Positions 11,190 through 21,460 of a stretch of DNA of 64,000 bases are shown here, one piece after another. The notes below the pieces were generated by a model, which had not been told where the DNA came from, searched no databases, and saw nothing but the letters and a program-made list of their open reading frames with translations. Numbering within the stretch: the stretch's first letter is position 1; each line of letters starts with the position of its first letter. Position numbers and translations under genes: made by a program. The stretch is from Zygnema cylindricum (Eukaryota > Streptophyta > Zygnematophyceae > Zygnematales > Zygnemataceae), in NCBI GenBank assembly GCA_037447655.1, contig JBBHKE010000930.1:105001-169000 (forward strand). Reading direction: 5' to 3'.

Positions 11190-12475
11190 GCAATCCTTTC
11201 CTTACAGCAACAATAACAGTGAATAAGAATAACAAAAAACAATAACAAAGAAGAATAACAGTGAACACTGCAGTTACAGTTACAGCTACAGCTAGAAACA
11301 GACATTGAAACATTGCAATTTCTTTAACATTGCTGCATCCCTAAGTACCAAGTAGAATAACCGTTATGATTAGTTTTACAACTGCAGCTTCACACTACCA
11401 TCACCGACTGTCATTGTCACAGTTACAGTAACAGTTAGCAGTAACAGCCACAATTCCAGCCACAACTGTACAGTAACTATGCAGTGGCAGTTAACAGTCA
11501 CAGTACTAATACAGAAACAGTTACAGTTACAGCAAAAACTTCAATTCCAGCTGAAGCTATTGGTGCAGTTGCTGTTAACAGTTTCAGTTACAGCAAACTA
11601 CAGTTGCCGCTCCAGTCATTAGATACAGTTACAACGACACCTGCTACAGCAACAGTTACAGTTGCAAGCTACAGCTATGGCTGCAAGTACTGTAGCAGTT
11701 GCTGTGAAAGCCAGATTGCCTAACACTATTTCCACTAATAACACTATTTTTTTTGGCCACAAGTAAAAAAATAGTGTTAATAGAACTATTTAAAATACTG
11801 GAGTACAATCCACCATGTCTTCCTACTCTACATTTGCATTCTACATTAAGATTCCAAAACTACACCAGTAATACCTTTACAGTAATAGCGAAAGGCATTG
11901 CACAGCTGCGGGTAAACTAATTTGCTACTTAATGCAGCAACTACAAATGCAGCTAAACTACAGCTACAATTACATCTAAGTTGTAGTTACAACTAAGCTA
12001 CAGTTACAGCTAAGCTGTAGTTGCAGCTCCAGTTACAGCTACGCTACAGTTACAGTTACAGCTAAGCTACAGTTAAGTAAAGTTACAGCTAAAGACACAG
12101 CTAAAGTCACAGCTACAGTTACAAGGTTACAGCTACAGTTACGGTTACCGCTACAGTTTAAGGCTGCATTTACAGTTACAGTTACAACTACAGTATATCA
12201 ATTGCAGTTACAGTTACAGCCATAGCCACAGTTACAGTTACAAAGTTACAGCTCCGGTTTACAGTTGCAGCTAAAACTAAAGCTCAAGATAATGCTGCAG
12301 TTGGAATCACAAAGGCAATTACAACTTTAGCTAGTCCCCAGCTGCAGTCTAGCCCAGTTAACAGTTCCAGTTCCTTGTACATTTTCAGCTCCAGTTCTAG
12401 TTCCTGATACTCTTTCAGTTCCAGTTCCAGTTACATTGTCAGTTCTAGTTTCAGTAACGTTTTCAGTTGCGTTTT
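11190..12475. repeat. Degenerate (ACAGTT/ACAGCT)n satellite-like tract
   Basis: About 1.2 kb dominated by CAGTTACAGT, CTACAGCTA and similar six-base words, degrading to AGTTCCAGTTCC near 12360-12450. It is interrupted at about 11735-11880 by an AACACTATT/AATAGTGTT inverted segment. The Thr/Val/Ala frame at 11484-11723 is a translation of the repeat, not a gene. Confidence 0.85.
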
Positions 12476-13387
12476 ATTTTACCACTCTAAATCTCCAACT
12501 GCGACATAACAAATAGGTCAAACCTAAAAAAAGGGAAAAAGGTGACACGCAACATTTATAGAAAAACTGACTAAGGGACAAATAATTGACAAGGACAAAA
12601 AAACCACAACCTCGCTAAATTGACAACAACAGTTTTCTAAAACCGACCACTGTACCTTTGCTAAATCTTACTTCATTCGGAGATAATTTTCAGTTACTCC
12701 CAGCGGATTCAGTTTCACCACAAAAAATCACTTTTACAGAAATTTTGAATCAGAAAAAGAGAAAATACTTCCCAGACATTACTGTAAGAACAAAAACAAA
12801 AGACAAAAGATAGAAAAATAAAAAAATAGAGAAGATTAATCTTTCAGTGTACTTTGAATGACACCGTAAGTTACAAAATTACAGTTTCATTTAAAAAAAA
12901 GGGGGGGGGAGGGGAGAGGGAAGGAAGACAGAAAGAAAGAAAGAAACTTTGTAAAAGAAAATGTGTTTTATCCTTTACCTCCTAAAAAGTCAAACTACAG
13001 TCAAACTAAAAGTCAAATTAAGTCAAAGTATTTCACTCCAATTCCTGTCCCCACCTCTCTCTCCAAACCCTAAAATTTTATCCATTTTGCAAATATGAAA
13101 TTTTAGGTTTTATCAAAATCCACATAATAGGCTTACTCTCCTTCCCTCCCTCTCCCTCCTCTCACTCCCTCCTTTACCTCTCCCTCTCCCTCTCTCTCGC
13201 CCTCCTTATTTGTTCTCTAAATCCACACTAATTCCTGTGACTAAATGCACCGCCTTTTCTAAAACTCACGCCTAAAAAAAAAAAATTAGCAAAAGACAAG
13301 AAACCCTAAAAAACAAAAAAAAAAAGAACAAAAGAAAGTAAAAAGCACAGAAAAGACGATTTTGTGCCAATAGTAATTATCCAAAGT
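12476..13387. other. Intergenic DNA with purine and pyrimidine tracts
   Basis: No gene is supported. It contains a G-run and GGGAGG/GAAA tract near 12899-12950 and a CTCC/TCTC tract near 13129-13203. Several AACCCTAAA words are present but do not form a telomere-type array. Confidence 0.5.
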
Positions 13388-13787
13388 GTCCTACCTCTAC
13401 CCCCTCCCCCTCCCTCCCTCTCCCTCTCCCTCTTCCTCTCTATCTCTCCCTTCTCCCCCTCCCTCCCTCTCTCCTCCCTCCCCCCCCCCCTTTCCCCCCT
13501 CCCCCCCCCCCTCCCACCTTCCCTCCCCCCCCTCCTCCTCCTCCCTCTCTTCCCCTCTCTATTCCTATCTCTGCTCCTCCAACCCTCTCTCCCCCCCCCC
13601 CCGCCGCCTCTTCCTTCCTCCTCATCCTTCCCCCTCATTCTTCCCCCTCTCCCTCTCTCTCTCTCTCGCTTTCTCTCTCTTGCCCTCCAACCCTAAAAAC
13701 TTCCTCCCCTCTCTCCCCCCCCCCCCCCCCCCCCCCCCCAAAAAAAACACATTTCACCTTCCCTCCCCCTCCCCCCTCCCCCCTTAT
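13388..13787. repeat. C/T-rich tract with a run of 25 C
   Basis: About 400 bp of CCCTCC, CTCTCC and C homopolymers, including an unbroken 25-C run at 13715-13739. It directly follows the stop codon of the minus-strand Sel1 ORF, so it would lie in that gene's 3' flank as G-rich RNA. Long frames across it (Pro/Ser/Leu or Gly/Arg) are repeat artefacts. Confidence 0.85.
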
Positions 13788-14327
13788 TTACGCCGGCACA
13801 ATCTCCCCGTTTGTCGTTTTCCCGTCCAATCCCAACGACTTCATCGCCTCCGCCGTCCTATCCACGTCACCCGCCACCAGATCTACCTCCCCCTCCTCGT
13901 GCGCCCTCGCCAGCTCCGCTACCGCCAAATCGTACCCCTGCGCCGCCGACTGCCCCAACAACTCCTCCCCTTTTTCTTTGTCCTGCGTGATTCCCCGTCC
14001 GTACTTGTACATCAGTCCCATATTGTACTGTCCTCCGGGATCGCCCTGATTGGCCGACCGCTCGAACCACTCGTGCGCGACAATAAATTCCTGCGCCAGG
14101 TGGTACATGACGCCAAGATTGCACTGCGCCTCGGGATGTCCGTTTTCGGCCGCGACGCGGAACCATTTAACGCTGAGCGTCAGATCTTTGGGTACGCCTT
14201 CGCCCGATTCGTACGCCAAACCTAACGCGTTCTGCGCCTCGGAATTGTTCTGATTGGCCGCTTTCAAAAACCACTCCGCCGCCTTTTCTAAATCTTTGGG
14301 AACTCCGTCGCCGTCGCGAAAACACAT
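13788..14327 (-). CDS. Sel1-like repeat (SLR/TPR-like) protein, 5' end unresolved
   Basis: The 179-residue frame contains about four and a half Sel1-like repeats. Each is a helix pair with the signature AxxxLGxxYxxGxGVxxDxxKAxxWFxxAAxxG. Examples are GDGVPKDLEKAAEWFLKAA (residues 7-25), a second copy at about 30-65 ending KWFRVAAENGHPEAQ, a third ending HEWFERSANQGD, and a fourth with GLMYKYGRGITQDKEKGEEL. Known Sel1 proteins are solenoid scaffolds for protein-protein contacts, for example in ER-associated degradation or chitin synthase control; the partner here is unknown. The frame stays open upstream to 14363 and reads DFGLSAAQTELGMCF, the start of another repeat, so the ATG at 14327 is probably internal. 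Beyond that a TAA (14364-14366) interrupts it, while AALAGEAG-like sequence in another frame continues. It is therefore either missing an upstream exon or a 5'-damaged gene. Codons are visibly GC-richer than the flanks. Confidence 0.75.
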   Translation of the reverse strand: MCFRDGDGVPKDLEKAAEWFLKAANQNNSEAQNALGLAYESGEGVPKDLTLSVKWFRVAAENGHPEAQCNLGVMYHLAQEFIVAHEWFERSANQGDPGGQYNMGLMYKYGRGITQDKEKGEELLGQSAAQGYDLAVAELARAHEEGEVDLVAGDVDRTAEAMKSLGLDGKTTNGEIVPA

Positions 14328-14363
14328 GCCGAGTTCGGTTTGGGCGGCGGATAAGCCGAAATC

Positions 14364-14475
14364 TTATACCGGCCCTTTCATCCAGCCTCGCCGGCTAAAG
14401 CCGCCCGGCGGAGCTCTGGCGTCACGGGTCGGCGGCTTCCGTCAACTTGAGGATCACTTTGGCGGAGGGAGCCAT
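14364..14475 (-). pseudogene. Possible broken or unspliced 5' part of the Sel1 gene
   Basis: On the minus strand, ATG at 14472 opens MAPSAKVILKLTEAADP and then stops. A second frame reads LRRAALAGEAG, and the Sel1 frame itself resumes only after a TAA. No single GT-AG intron I tried joins these in frame, and any such intron would be only about 60 bp. GC content matches the Sel1 ORF, so it is likely part of the same gene. Confidence 0.35.
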
Positions 14476-14829
14476 GATGGGGTATAATGGGGGTATAAAG
14501 GGGAAAGGATAGAGTCAAGAGGAAAGGAAGGAAAAAAAAAAAGGAAGAAAAATAACTCATCGGTTCCGTGATGTCCATAAAAAAAGTGGTCTTTGAATAA
14601 AAATATAAATCTAGGTCAGGATGGGAAAAGCTCCGTAGTTAAAGACCATCCACGTCGAAACACAAAATAAACATCTTCCATTACCTGTCCCCTCAACCTC
14701 TTTTTTTTTCTTTCTTCTAAAGGTTTTTTAATGTTTACGTATTTTTTATCTGTCGACGGGTCGGGAGAAGCCCTAAAAAAAGAGGTCAAAATAACAAAGG
14801 GTGGTTAAGTGAAGGAAGAAAGGAGTTTG

Positions 14830-14985
14830 TTTGGAGAGAAGGGAGGGGGCGAGAGAGAGAGGGAGAGAGAGTGAGAGAGGGAGAGAGAGAGGGAGAGAGA
14901 GAGGGAGAGGAGAGGAGAGGAGAGGAGAGGAGTGGAGTGGAGAGGAGGGCGGGAGGGAGGGAGAGAGTGAGGTGAGGAGATTCTT
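14830..14985. repeat. GA-rich tract with GGAGA units
   Basis: Runs of GAGAGGGA, then AGGAG repeated several times (about 14905-14950). Low complexity and not coding. Confidence 0.8.
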
Positions 14986-15077
14986 AGGTTTTGTTTTTGG
15001 TGGCGTATTAAATTTCGTCCTCTGGAGGGAAGAAAGGTGTCAGAAAAGTTTCAGTTTTGGAGTTTCGCACAAAATAT

Positions 15078-15560
15078 AGTGTTGATAAGAATAAGTACAC
15101 CGCCGAACCTGATTTTTGGTACGGATCAATTACCGGTACGGAATTTGTAGTGGTACGGATTTATTTGTGGTACGAATTTTTAGTGGTACGGATTTATTTT
15201 GTGGTACGGAATTATTATTTTTAATGTGAAAGTGAAATTAAAGTACGCAATACTAATTTAGTGAGATTATCGTGGTAGATTGTAGTCCATTTAATATGTC
15301 AATACTATTTTATTTATTTTATATATTTTATTTATTATAATAAGTTGTCACTGAATTAGGATTTCTTAACCCTAATAACGGCGTCAGTGTACGGAATAAG
15401 CTACAGTACTGTACTTTTATTTACTAGTGTACTTTTTGTGTTCGTGTGAAGTACAAATTCGTACTTACAGGTCTGTACGTACTGAGTCCCGGCTGTTTTT
15501 TGTTTTTTTAGTGGTACGGACAGTACGGAAGGTGGTTGGCCGTTTGGATTTTTTTTTCTC
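15078..15560. other. GTAC-rich intergenic segment
   Basis: I count about 18 GTAC words in about 480 bp, roughly ten times random expectation, including a repeated TAGTGGTACGGATTTATTT unit at about 15150-15205. No gene is seen. Confidence 0.6.
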
Positions 15561-16366
15561 GGAATTTACAAACTCGATCGCAAAAAGTTAAACTTGTTTT
15601 TTGTCTTTTTGGGTTGCAGGTTTCAGGTTTAGGATTAGGGTTCAAGTTTTTAGGTCATCGTTCACACGTGCGAAAATAAAGGAGACGCTATATCTGGTTT
15701 AATGTATTATTTTTTTGGGACAATACGCGGTACTGTACTATAGTACGAACAAACCAGATATAGCGATTCCTTCTTTTTTGGCAGGTAGTGAAATTTTGAA
15801 ATATGGTTTATAGGTTTCGGTTAGGGTTAAGGAGAAACATCCACGTAGGCCAAAAAATATGACCAGTTTCAGGATAGTTGTCCGTACATGTACGTATATA
15901 TTCGTACATTTTCATACGAATGACAGCTCACAGGTGCGAAAAATTGCAAAACTCAGTTTGGAAATTTGCGAAGAAAAGACAAAACGTGAAAGATTTCATC
16001 GGGCTTAACGTAAATGCTTACGCAATGCATTTAATTTCACGCGCGTCGCTTAAAACGTTTTTTCCAGTACAGTATTTCCGTATTCTCGTTTTTTTGTCCC
16101 ACGCTATTTCGAGTTTCATGTGACATCACTAGTAAAAAATGTCGGCAGCGTGGTTTTAGACATATGTTCGCGGGATTTTTGTCGTATTACAAATTACGCT
16201 GTTTTTTTGCGCCGCCCCGGTAATGTACTTCTAACACGTACGAACAGTGCGACTTTTACTGGTATTATTAATGTACGAATAATAAAAATTTAAAATTCTT
16301 AAAGTACTCCACTGTACTTCGGCGTCATGCGCTTGAAATTGCTCATATAGAATCTTAGCCATACAT
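15561..16366. other. Intergenic DNA, no gene seen
   Basis: It contains the repeated words CCAGATATAGCG (about 15755) and CGCTATATCTGG (about 15688) facing each other around an AT-rich spacer, which may be one more small inverted-repeat element. No supported coding region. Confidence 0.35.
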
Positions 16367-16573
16367 TACATCGTGAATCGCTATTAGTGTTAAAGTTATT
16401 TTCATCTCGTTAAACATCATTAATCCGTACACGCATGCCGGTTTTCAGATCTGACGGTTTCGATTGAAAGATTAGATTCTCAGCTTCCGATTGACGGTCT
16501 TAGATTAAAAGTCGGACGATAGTGTACGGAGAAAAGATGTTTTAAGTGGCGAAAAAATTATCAACACTAATAG
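16367..16573. mobile_element. MITE, CAGTACACCG / ATTAGTGTT family
   Basis: The left end TACATCGTGAATCGCTATTA, GTGTTAAAG, CCGTACACGCATGCC is the inverse of the right end GTGTACGGAGAAAAG, ATGTTTTAAGTGGCG, AACACTAATAG. About 207 bp and non-coding. The layout matches 10990-11187. Confidence 0.75.
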
Positions 16574-16827
16574 GTATTACAATTGACACTATCCTAGTTT
16601 TTATCAAAATTACCGTACTATAAGATTTTGGCAGGATACGGTGCGCGTATTTATTATATTCTCGTACTTTACTGTTTCGCATATGGTACGAACGACAGAA
16701 CAAAAAAATCTTCCGCTGATTTTTTGTCTTCTTTTGCAGCCTTATCCATCCAAGCCGCGTATCCTGGTTTAATATGCTCCAAAAAACTGTACGGAAAGGA
16801 TTTGGTTTCTGAATTGGCTATCTGATA

Positions 16828-17409
16828 CATAGTTCAAAAGTAAGGCGTTTTTATGGTAGGCCTTTGGTAGGCGCACAAAGCTTGGCACAAAACTCGGGCA
16901 ACGTAGGCATACTGTATGTGTGTGTGCTGTGCACACCCCTGTACGAGCGTACGAATCTGACGTATGCTCATAGTACAGCGCACGCCGCCGAACGAAATTT
17001 TTTAGCGAACTGACACGGCGTAGGATGACATTGCGCCGGAAAAAAAACCGGGAAAAAAAAAAAAACCCGTGGACGAACCTGACGATAGTCCGGTCGTAAG
17101 TTGTGTTATGGGCTTTTCATGTGATCTTCTTAGATCGTTACTTTCATCAACGACCGTCAGATCGTCCAAATCTGACGGTTTAATTAAAAAGTCGCTCAAA
17201 ACTCACAGAAAAAGATTTTTTTGTCCTTTTTTTTTTCAAATTTAGACAGGACGTTTAATTCTCTATCGAAACATGTGCAACTCAACCCTGTTACTATTTT
17301 ATTTCATTTTGCGGTCAATACAATATGGGTCTTAACTCTTAAGGTAGTATTGTAAAATTTACGTACAATAGGCATATTGTATGGGTGTACTGTCACCTAC
17401 TTTTGAACT
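16828..17409 (+). mobile_element. MITE, CATAGTTSAAAAGTAGG family, copy 2
   Basis: The left end CATAGTTCAAAAGTAAGGCG and right end CACCTACTTTTGAACT are inverse, and the interior landmarks match 7866-8412 (GGTAGGCCTTTGGTAGGCGC, GTGATCTTCTTAGATC, GTGCAACTCAACCCTGT, CATATTGTATG). 582 bp. It carries the variant ATCTGACGG instead of ATCGGACGG. Confidence 0.75.
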
Positions 17410-18143
17410 GATTTGGACACCCATAATTGACAGGCGCACTACTGAACTCTTCCCCACGTGGCAACAACTTATTCGTTTAATAATCTTGCGGCAGTGGAGG
17501 CCTTATTGGTATTTTGTCGTTTCCGCTTTAAAATGGTATGAATTTCGGCGAATATGCCAGTGATGTCACGTATTTCATATTCGTTTTTTTGCTGTCGAAG
17601 ACAAAAAAGCTGTCGTCTATAATTGTCTTTTTTGTCCGTACGATTCTGAGTATTTAATGGATCTTGCCTAATGACCGATTTTTAGCTACGGCCGAGCGTC
17701 AACCGAACCTGTCCGTTTTTTCTGGACCTTGCGAATGCGTAACTACCACAAATCCCGAACCTGAAATGGTTTGGAAAAGAACAGCACACTTACTTCAGTA
17801 TTTGTACTTTTTACGGTAACTTTTCAACAGTCCCGTCAGAAATATCATACGGAATTTTGATAACTATATTTTATTATATGCGGCGTGATACGAAAAGATA
17901 TTGCTCGTTATAAGTCTCACGTGCAACCGGCACCTTCCACGTGGATTATGGATTATTACGTGGACTCGTGTTGCACATAACTGACATTCGCGGCTACGTC
18001 GGCCAATCGAGGGTAATCATGTCGTCCGTACATTTACATTCTCCGACAAGATTTTCAACTGTCCACTGCAGTACCGTCAATTTAAGACGCGGAAAGACAA
18101 GAAACCGGAAGATGCGCCGTACGGTAATGACCAGAGTTCAAAG
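17410..18143. other. Intergenic DNA between two MITE copies, no gene seen
   Basis: Unremarkable except for scattered GTAC and CACGTG words. Frames of 60-72 codons (17381-17563, 17941-18159) show no domain. Confidence 0.35.
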
Positions 18144-18516
18144 CATAGGTCAAAAGTAGGTTAAAGTAAGCCAATACAATATGCCTATTGTACGCAAAAC
18201 ATACAATATAACCTTAAGACCCATATTGTATTGGTCGCAAAATGAAAAAAAATAGTAACAGGGTTGAGTTGCACATCGTTCGATAGAGAATTAAACGTCA
18301 TGTCTAATTTTCAAAAACATTCGGACAAAAAATGTTTTTCTGTGAGTTTCGAGGTGTTTTTTATTTAAACCGTCAGATTCTGACGATCGGACGGTCGCTG
18401 ATCAAAGTAGCGATCTAAGAAGATCACATGAAAAGCCCATAACACAACTTACGATAAAGGCGCCTAGGAAAGGCCTACAATAAAAACGCCTACTTTTGAA
18501 CTACTTTTCAACTATG
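18144..18516 (-). mobile_element. MITE, CATAGTTSAAAAGTAGG family, copy 3 (inverted)
   Basis: Starts CATAGGTCAAAAGTAGG and ends CTACTTTTCAACTATG. The interior is the reverse complement of copies 1 and 2, shortened to 373 bp. ATCGGACGGT is at 18386-18395. Confidence 0.75.
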
Positions 18517-18918
18517 GTTCAAAGAAATGGCGATGGACAGAACCGTCAACATGATATAGTGACGCGTATCGGTTCAAATTTTCCGATATTCAACGTGCCG
18601 AGGCATATAAACATATCGGTTACTGATTTGTATGCGATTTGCCACAGCCATAAGCTGTAGCACAGGTCGCAAACGGTCAACCGAAATCGTGACCGACCGT
18701 TAACCGACCGCCCGCGCCGGATCCGGAACGGATTCGGTTGCCAAATTTTGAGAGCCGGGCGGTTGCGGTCGGTTGATTCACCAGAAAAAAAAACGGTCAG
18801 TTACGGTCGGTCAACTAAAAAACCAAAAAAAATGAAAATTTTGTACTATCCATACAATCCAACATTATTGTACTCTGTACTCTTTGGTATCGTGGAAGTA
18901 CGTGACATCATGATTAGC
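18517..18918. other. Intergenic DNA rich in ACCGACCG / CGGTCGGT words
   Basis: Words such as ACCGACCGTTAACCGACC (about 18690-18710) face GCGGTCGGTTG and ACGGTCGGTCAAC (about 18760-18815), and related CGGTCGGTTAACGGTTAAC words return at 19490-19570. A decayed inverted-repeat element is possible, but ends could not be placed. Confidence 0.35.
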
Positions 18919-19378
18919 GCCGCAAATACGACACGGTAGTAACACTATTTTGTTCGCAAATCTTAAGGAACGCGACAAAGCGTCGCAAATTTGACACGGT
19001 AGTAACACTATTCATTTCGCAATCTTAGGGAACGCGACAAAGCGTCGCAAATCTAACACAGTACACCGCGAATCGTTATTAGACTATATAAATTATTAGA
19101 GTAAAGAAAAAAATAGCGTCATTCATTCAAATTTAGTGCCAAGAGACGTGGCAGTTTATGGTCCATCTCCTTAAATAGTGTAGTTTGTTCTCTTTAAGGT
19201 ATCAATGCCAAAATTTTGGGGTGCCGATATAGAGTACATAAAGCTAATAACGATTCACGGTGTAGTACACTATTCATTTCGCAAATCTTAGGGAACGCGA
19301 CAAAGCGTCGCAATCTGACACGTTAGTAAACACTATTAATTTCGCAAATATAAGGGAACGTGACAAATCGTAATTATT
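18919..19378. repeat. About 62-bp minisatellite split by a MITE
   Basis: The unit AACACTATTCATTTCGCAAA-TCTTAGGGAACGCGACAAAG-CGTCGCAAATCTGACACGGT occurs at about 18940 and 19003, then, after the inserted MITE (19059-19266), again at about 19267 and 19330. Each unit holds the perfect hairpin GCGAC-AAAGC-GTCGC. Confidence 0.8.
19059..19266. mobile_element. MITE with CAGTACACCG ends, inside a minisatellite
   Basis: The left end CAGTACACCGCGAATCGTTA is the inverse of the right end TAACGATTCACGGTGTAGTA with a few changes. The interior begins TTAGAGTAAAGAAAAAAA like the 6456-6970 element. About 208 bp and non-coding. It interrupts a tandem array, which marks it as an insertion. Confidence 0.75.
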
Positions 19379-20532
19379 GGCTTATTCATTCATCGTACAT
19401 TAGATAATTTTGTACTTTTTCGGTTACGGGCGGGCACGGTTAGTCGCGAGAAATCGAGCTTCGGTTAGCTTTTATTTTTGTAAACGCCGGTCGGTTAACG
19501 GTTAACAATTTTGGAGCGTGACATAACCCGGTCGGGCGTCGGTTACTCAGATTTTGAAAAAAAAAACGGTCGGTTTAGGTTATGTAAAATTTTGACTTTT
19601 GCGACCTCTTAGCTGTAGGGAAGTTTTAGGGTTTCCTTTCGTCCATGGGCATCGGAATGAATTTTGACGACTCATCAATTTTTGTATCGGCATTTCGGAA
19701 TCATATCGGCACGGCCAGATATCGGTATTTGTAATTCGCATCAGGCCTCGAATCCATTAGGCGTGTTAGGAATCGTACGGAAAGTGGCAGTAATATTTTG
19801 CAAAATCCTCCCTCCAATAGGGCGTGCCAATAAACAGTCGTTTAACTTACGTGTATTAATTAATTATTATTGGTACCACGTAGGCCTGTGTTCAGAAGTT
19901 AAAAATCGTCGAAGATTCTTCTAGCGCAAAATTTAAAATTTGAATAGAGATTTATGTACGGACGGACGAAAATTAAGATTTTACGCAAATGTCAAATTTA
20001 CAAGAAAAATGTCAAATTTATTCGTGCGTACTGTATCATTACAAGTGGACCAATCGTACGAGTCCAGCTTGTGGCTATTGCTTGTTTGAGGCCACCAATT
20101 GGAAGATCGAGCGATTGCGTCGCACATGCGTAAAGCCAAAAAATCGGACGGTCAATGTTTGCGCCTTAATCTTCAAGAATCTTGGCATATCTACAGTAAA
20201 CATGTTTTAATAGAAAATAAAAAACTACGAACTGTTACTTAAAAACGTACGACGTCTAGTAAACAACGTCACTTTTTAGCTAATGGAGATCTACCCTAAT
20301 TCGGTCGCCACATAATTTGGCTAAAAATCATAAAATAGTGGATAACAACACAAATTAAAGTAGTGGATTGCAGTTTGACACATGTCCCTGCATTAAATTC
20401 GTGCTGTGTATTTAAATTTCGCATTAACACTAATAGATCCTGACCGTCAGTAACGATGGGAGGTCCCCTTTAGTTATTCCCTTAATGGCGATGGGCGGTG
20501 TCGACCGTACAATAATACAACAGTACACCACC
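19379..20532. other. Intergenic DNA, no gene seen
   Basis: CGGTCGG-rich at 19430-19600. Frames at 19664-19924 and 19989-20210 show no recognisable domain. ATCGGACGGT is at 20143-20152. Confidence 0.35.
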
Positions 20533-20746
20533 CATCGTCACTAAAGTTAAAACATTTTTCGGGCAGCCAAAAGCCGTTAAGCTCTGCGATGGACCGTTAG
20601 ATTGTTTTTATGAGGCAAGAAATCGAAAGGTACATTAACAGTCTTACCCTTCGATCGCGACGTCACGATTGAAAATCGTAAAAAATACGTAACGAGAGAA
20701 ATAAACATTTTGACTGCCCGAAAAATGTTTTAATCCAATAACGATG
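20533..20746. mobile_element. MITE with about 40-bp inverted repeats
   Basis: The left arm CATCGTCACTAAAGTTAAAA-CATTTTTCGGGCAGCCAAAA is the inverse of the right arm TTTTGACTGCCCGAAAAATG-TTTTAATCCAATAACGATG with few mismatches. The inner 21-base core is nearly perfect. About 214 bp and non-coding. Confidence 0.8.
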
Positions 20747-21460
20747 GCCGGCGTAGCGACGAATCGGCAACCATACCGCCGGCAGTTAATTGACGATTTG
20801 ACGGCGAACTCCCAATGTTATCATGGAACTGGACCGGTCAATAACTGCTAATAATAAGTTAGCTATGACTCACCGCCCAATGAGCAACATTAAAATATAC
20901 GTATCAGAGGGTTAGTACACGTGCATTCGTACGGAGGAAATAATTGCATAATCGACAAAACCTCATGCGAGGTTATGAAAATCAAATCAACAACAGAAGC
21001 TCTGCTGTAGTGTTATGTCTCCACCAATCCCGCCAAAGCATTGGTTTTGTAACCATATAACTGTTCTGCAAGTCCAAGCCACCAGCAGAAAAATTTATGG
21101 TAACTTTTTCAGACCGTACAGTTGAGCCTTGTACTATTCCAATAAGTGCCAACCACTCCATTTCCATTTGAAGTTTACAATATAATAATATATATACGAA
21201 AAGGGACAATTTTAACCTTTGCCTCTTCTATAATAAACCAATGAAAAGGGCTAACTAACTTGAGGCTTTTATTCAACTGACTTTCCGACAAATCCATTAT
21301 ATTTTAAACAATGCTTCCTCTCTTCTAGTTTCTACAACTCGTAACTCGTCGACTCTAACGCGATCCTCGTTTCAGATTATCTTGAAACCCTAAAATTTCT
21401 CATCCACTACGTTTTGCTAACCATTTCCCTACATTTCAAAAATCCTCCCAAACAACAAAA
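20747..21460. other. 3' flank of the kinase gene
   Basis: No second gene is supported. A 75-codon minus-strand frame (20982-21209) lies just downstream of the kinase stop but has no recognisable domain. TTTATT-rich sequence after the stop could serve for polyadenylation of the minus-strand transcript. Confidence 0.3.

Noticed and set aside
11484-11723. 79-codon Thr/Val/Ala frame
   Set aside because: Direct translation of the ACAGTT repeat.
13020-13320. AACCCTAAA words suggesting an internal telomere repeat
   Set aside because: Only isolated copies; no head-to-tail array of the plant-type telomere unit.
13386-14225. 279-codon plus-strand frame rich in Pro/Ser
   Set aside because: Its first third is the C/T tract and the rest is the antisense of the Sel1 repeats; no domain of its own.
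20982-21209. 75-codon minus-strand frame downstream of the kinase
   Set aside because: No domain, no splice link to the kinase frame, which already ends with its own stop after the final kinase helix.
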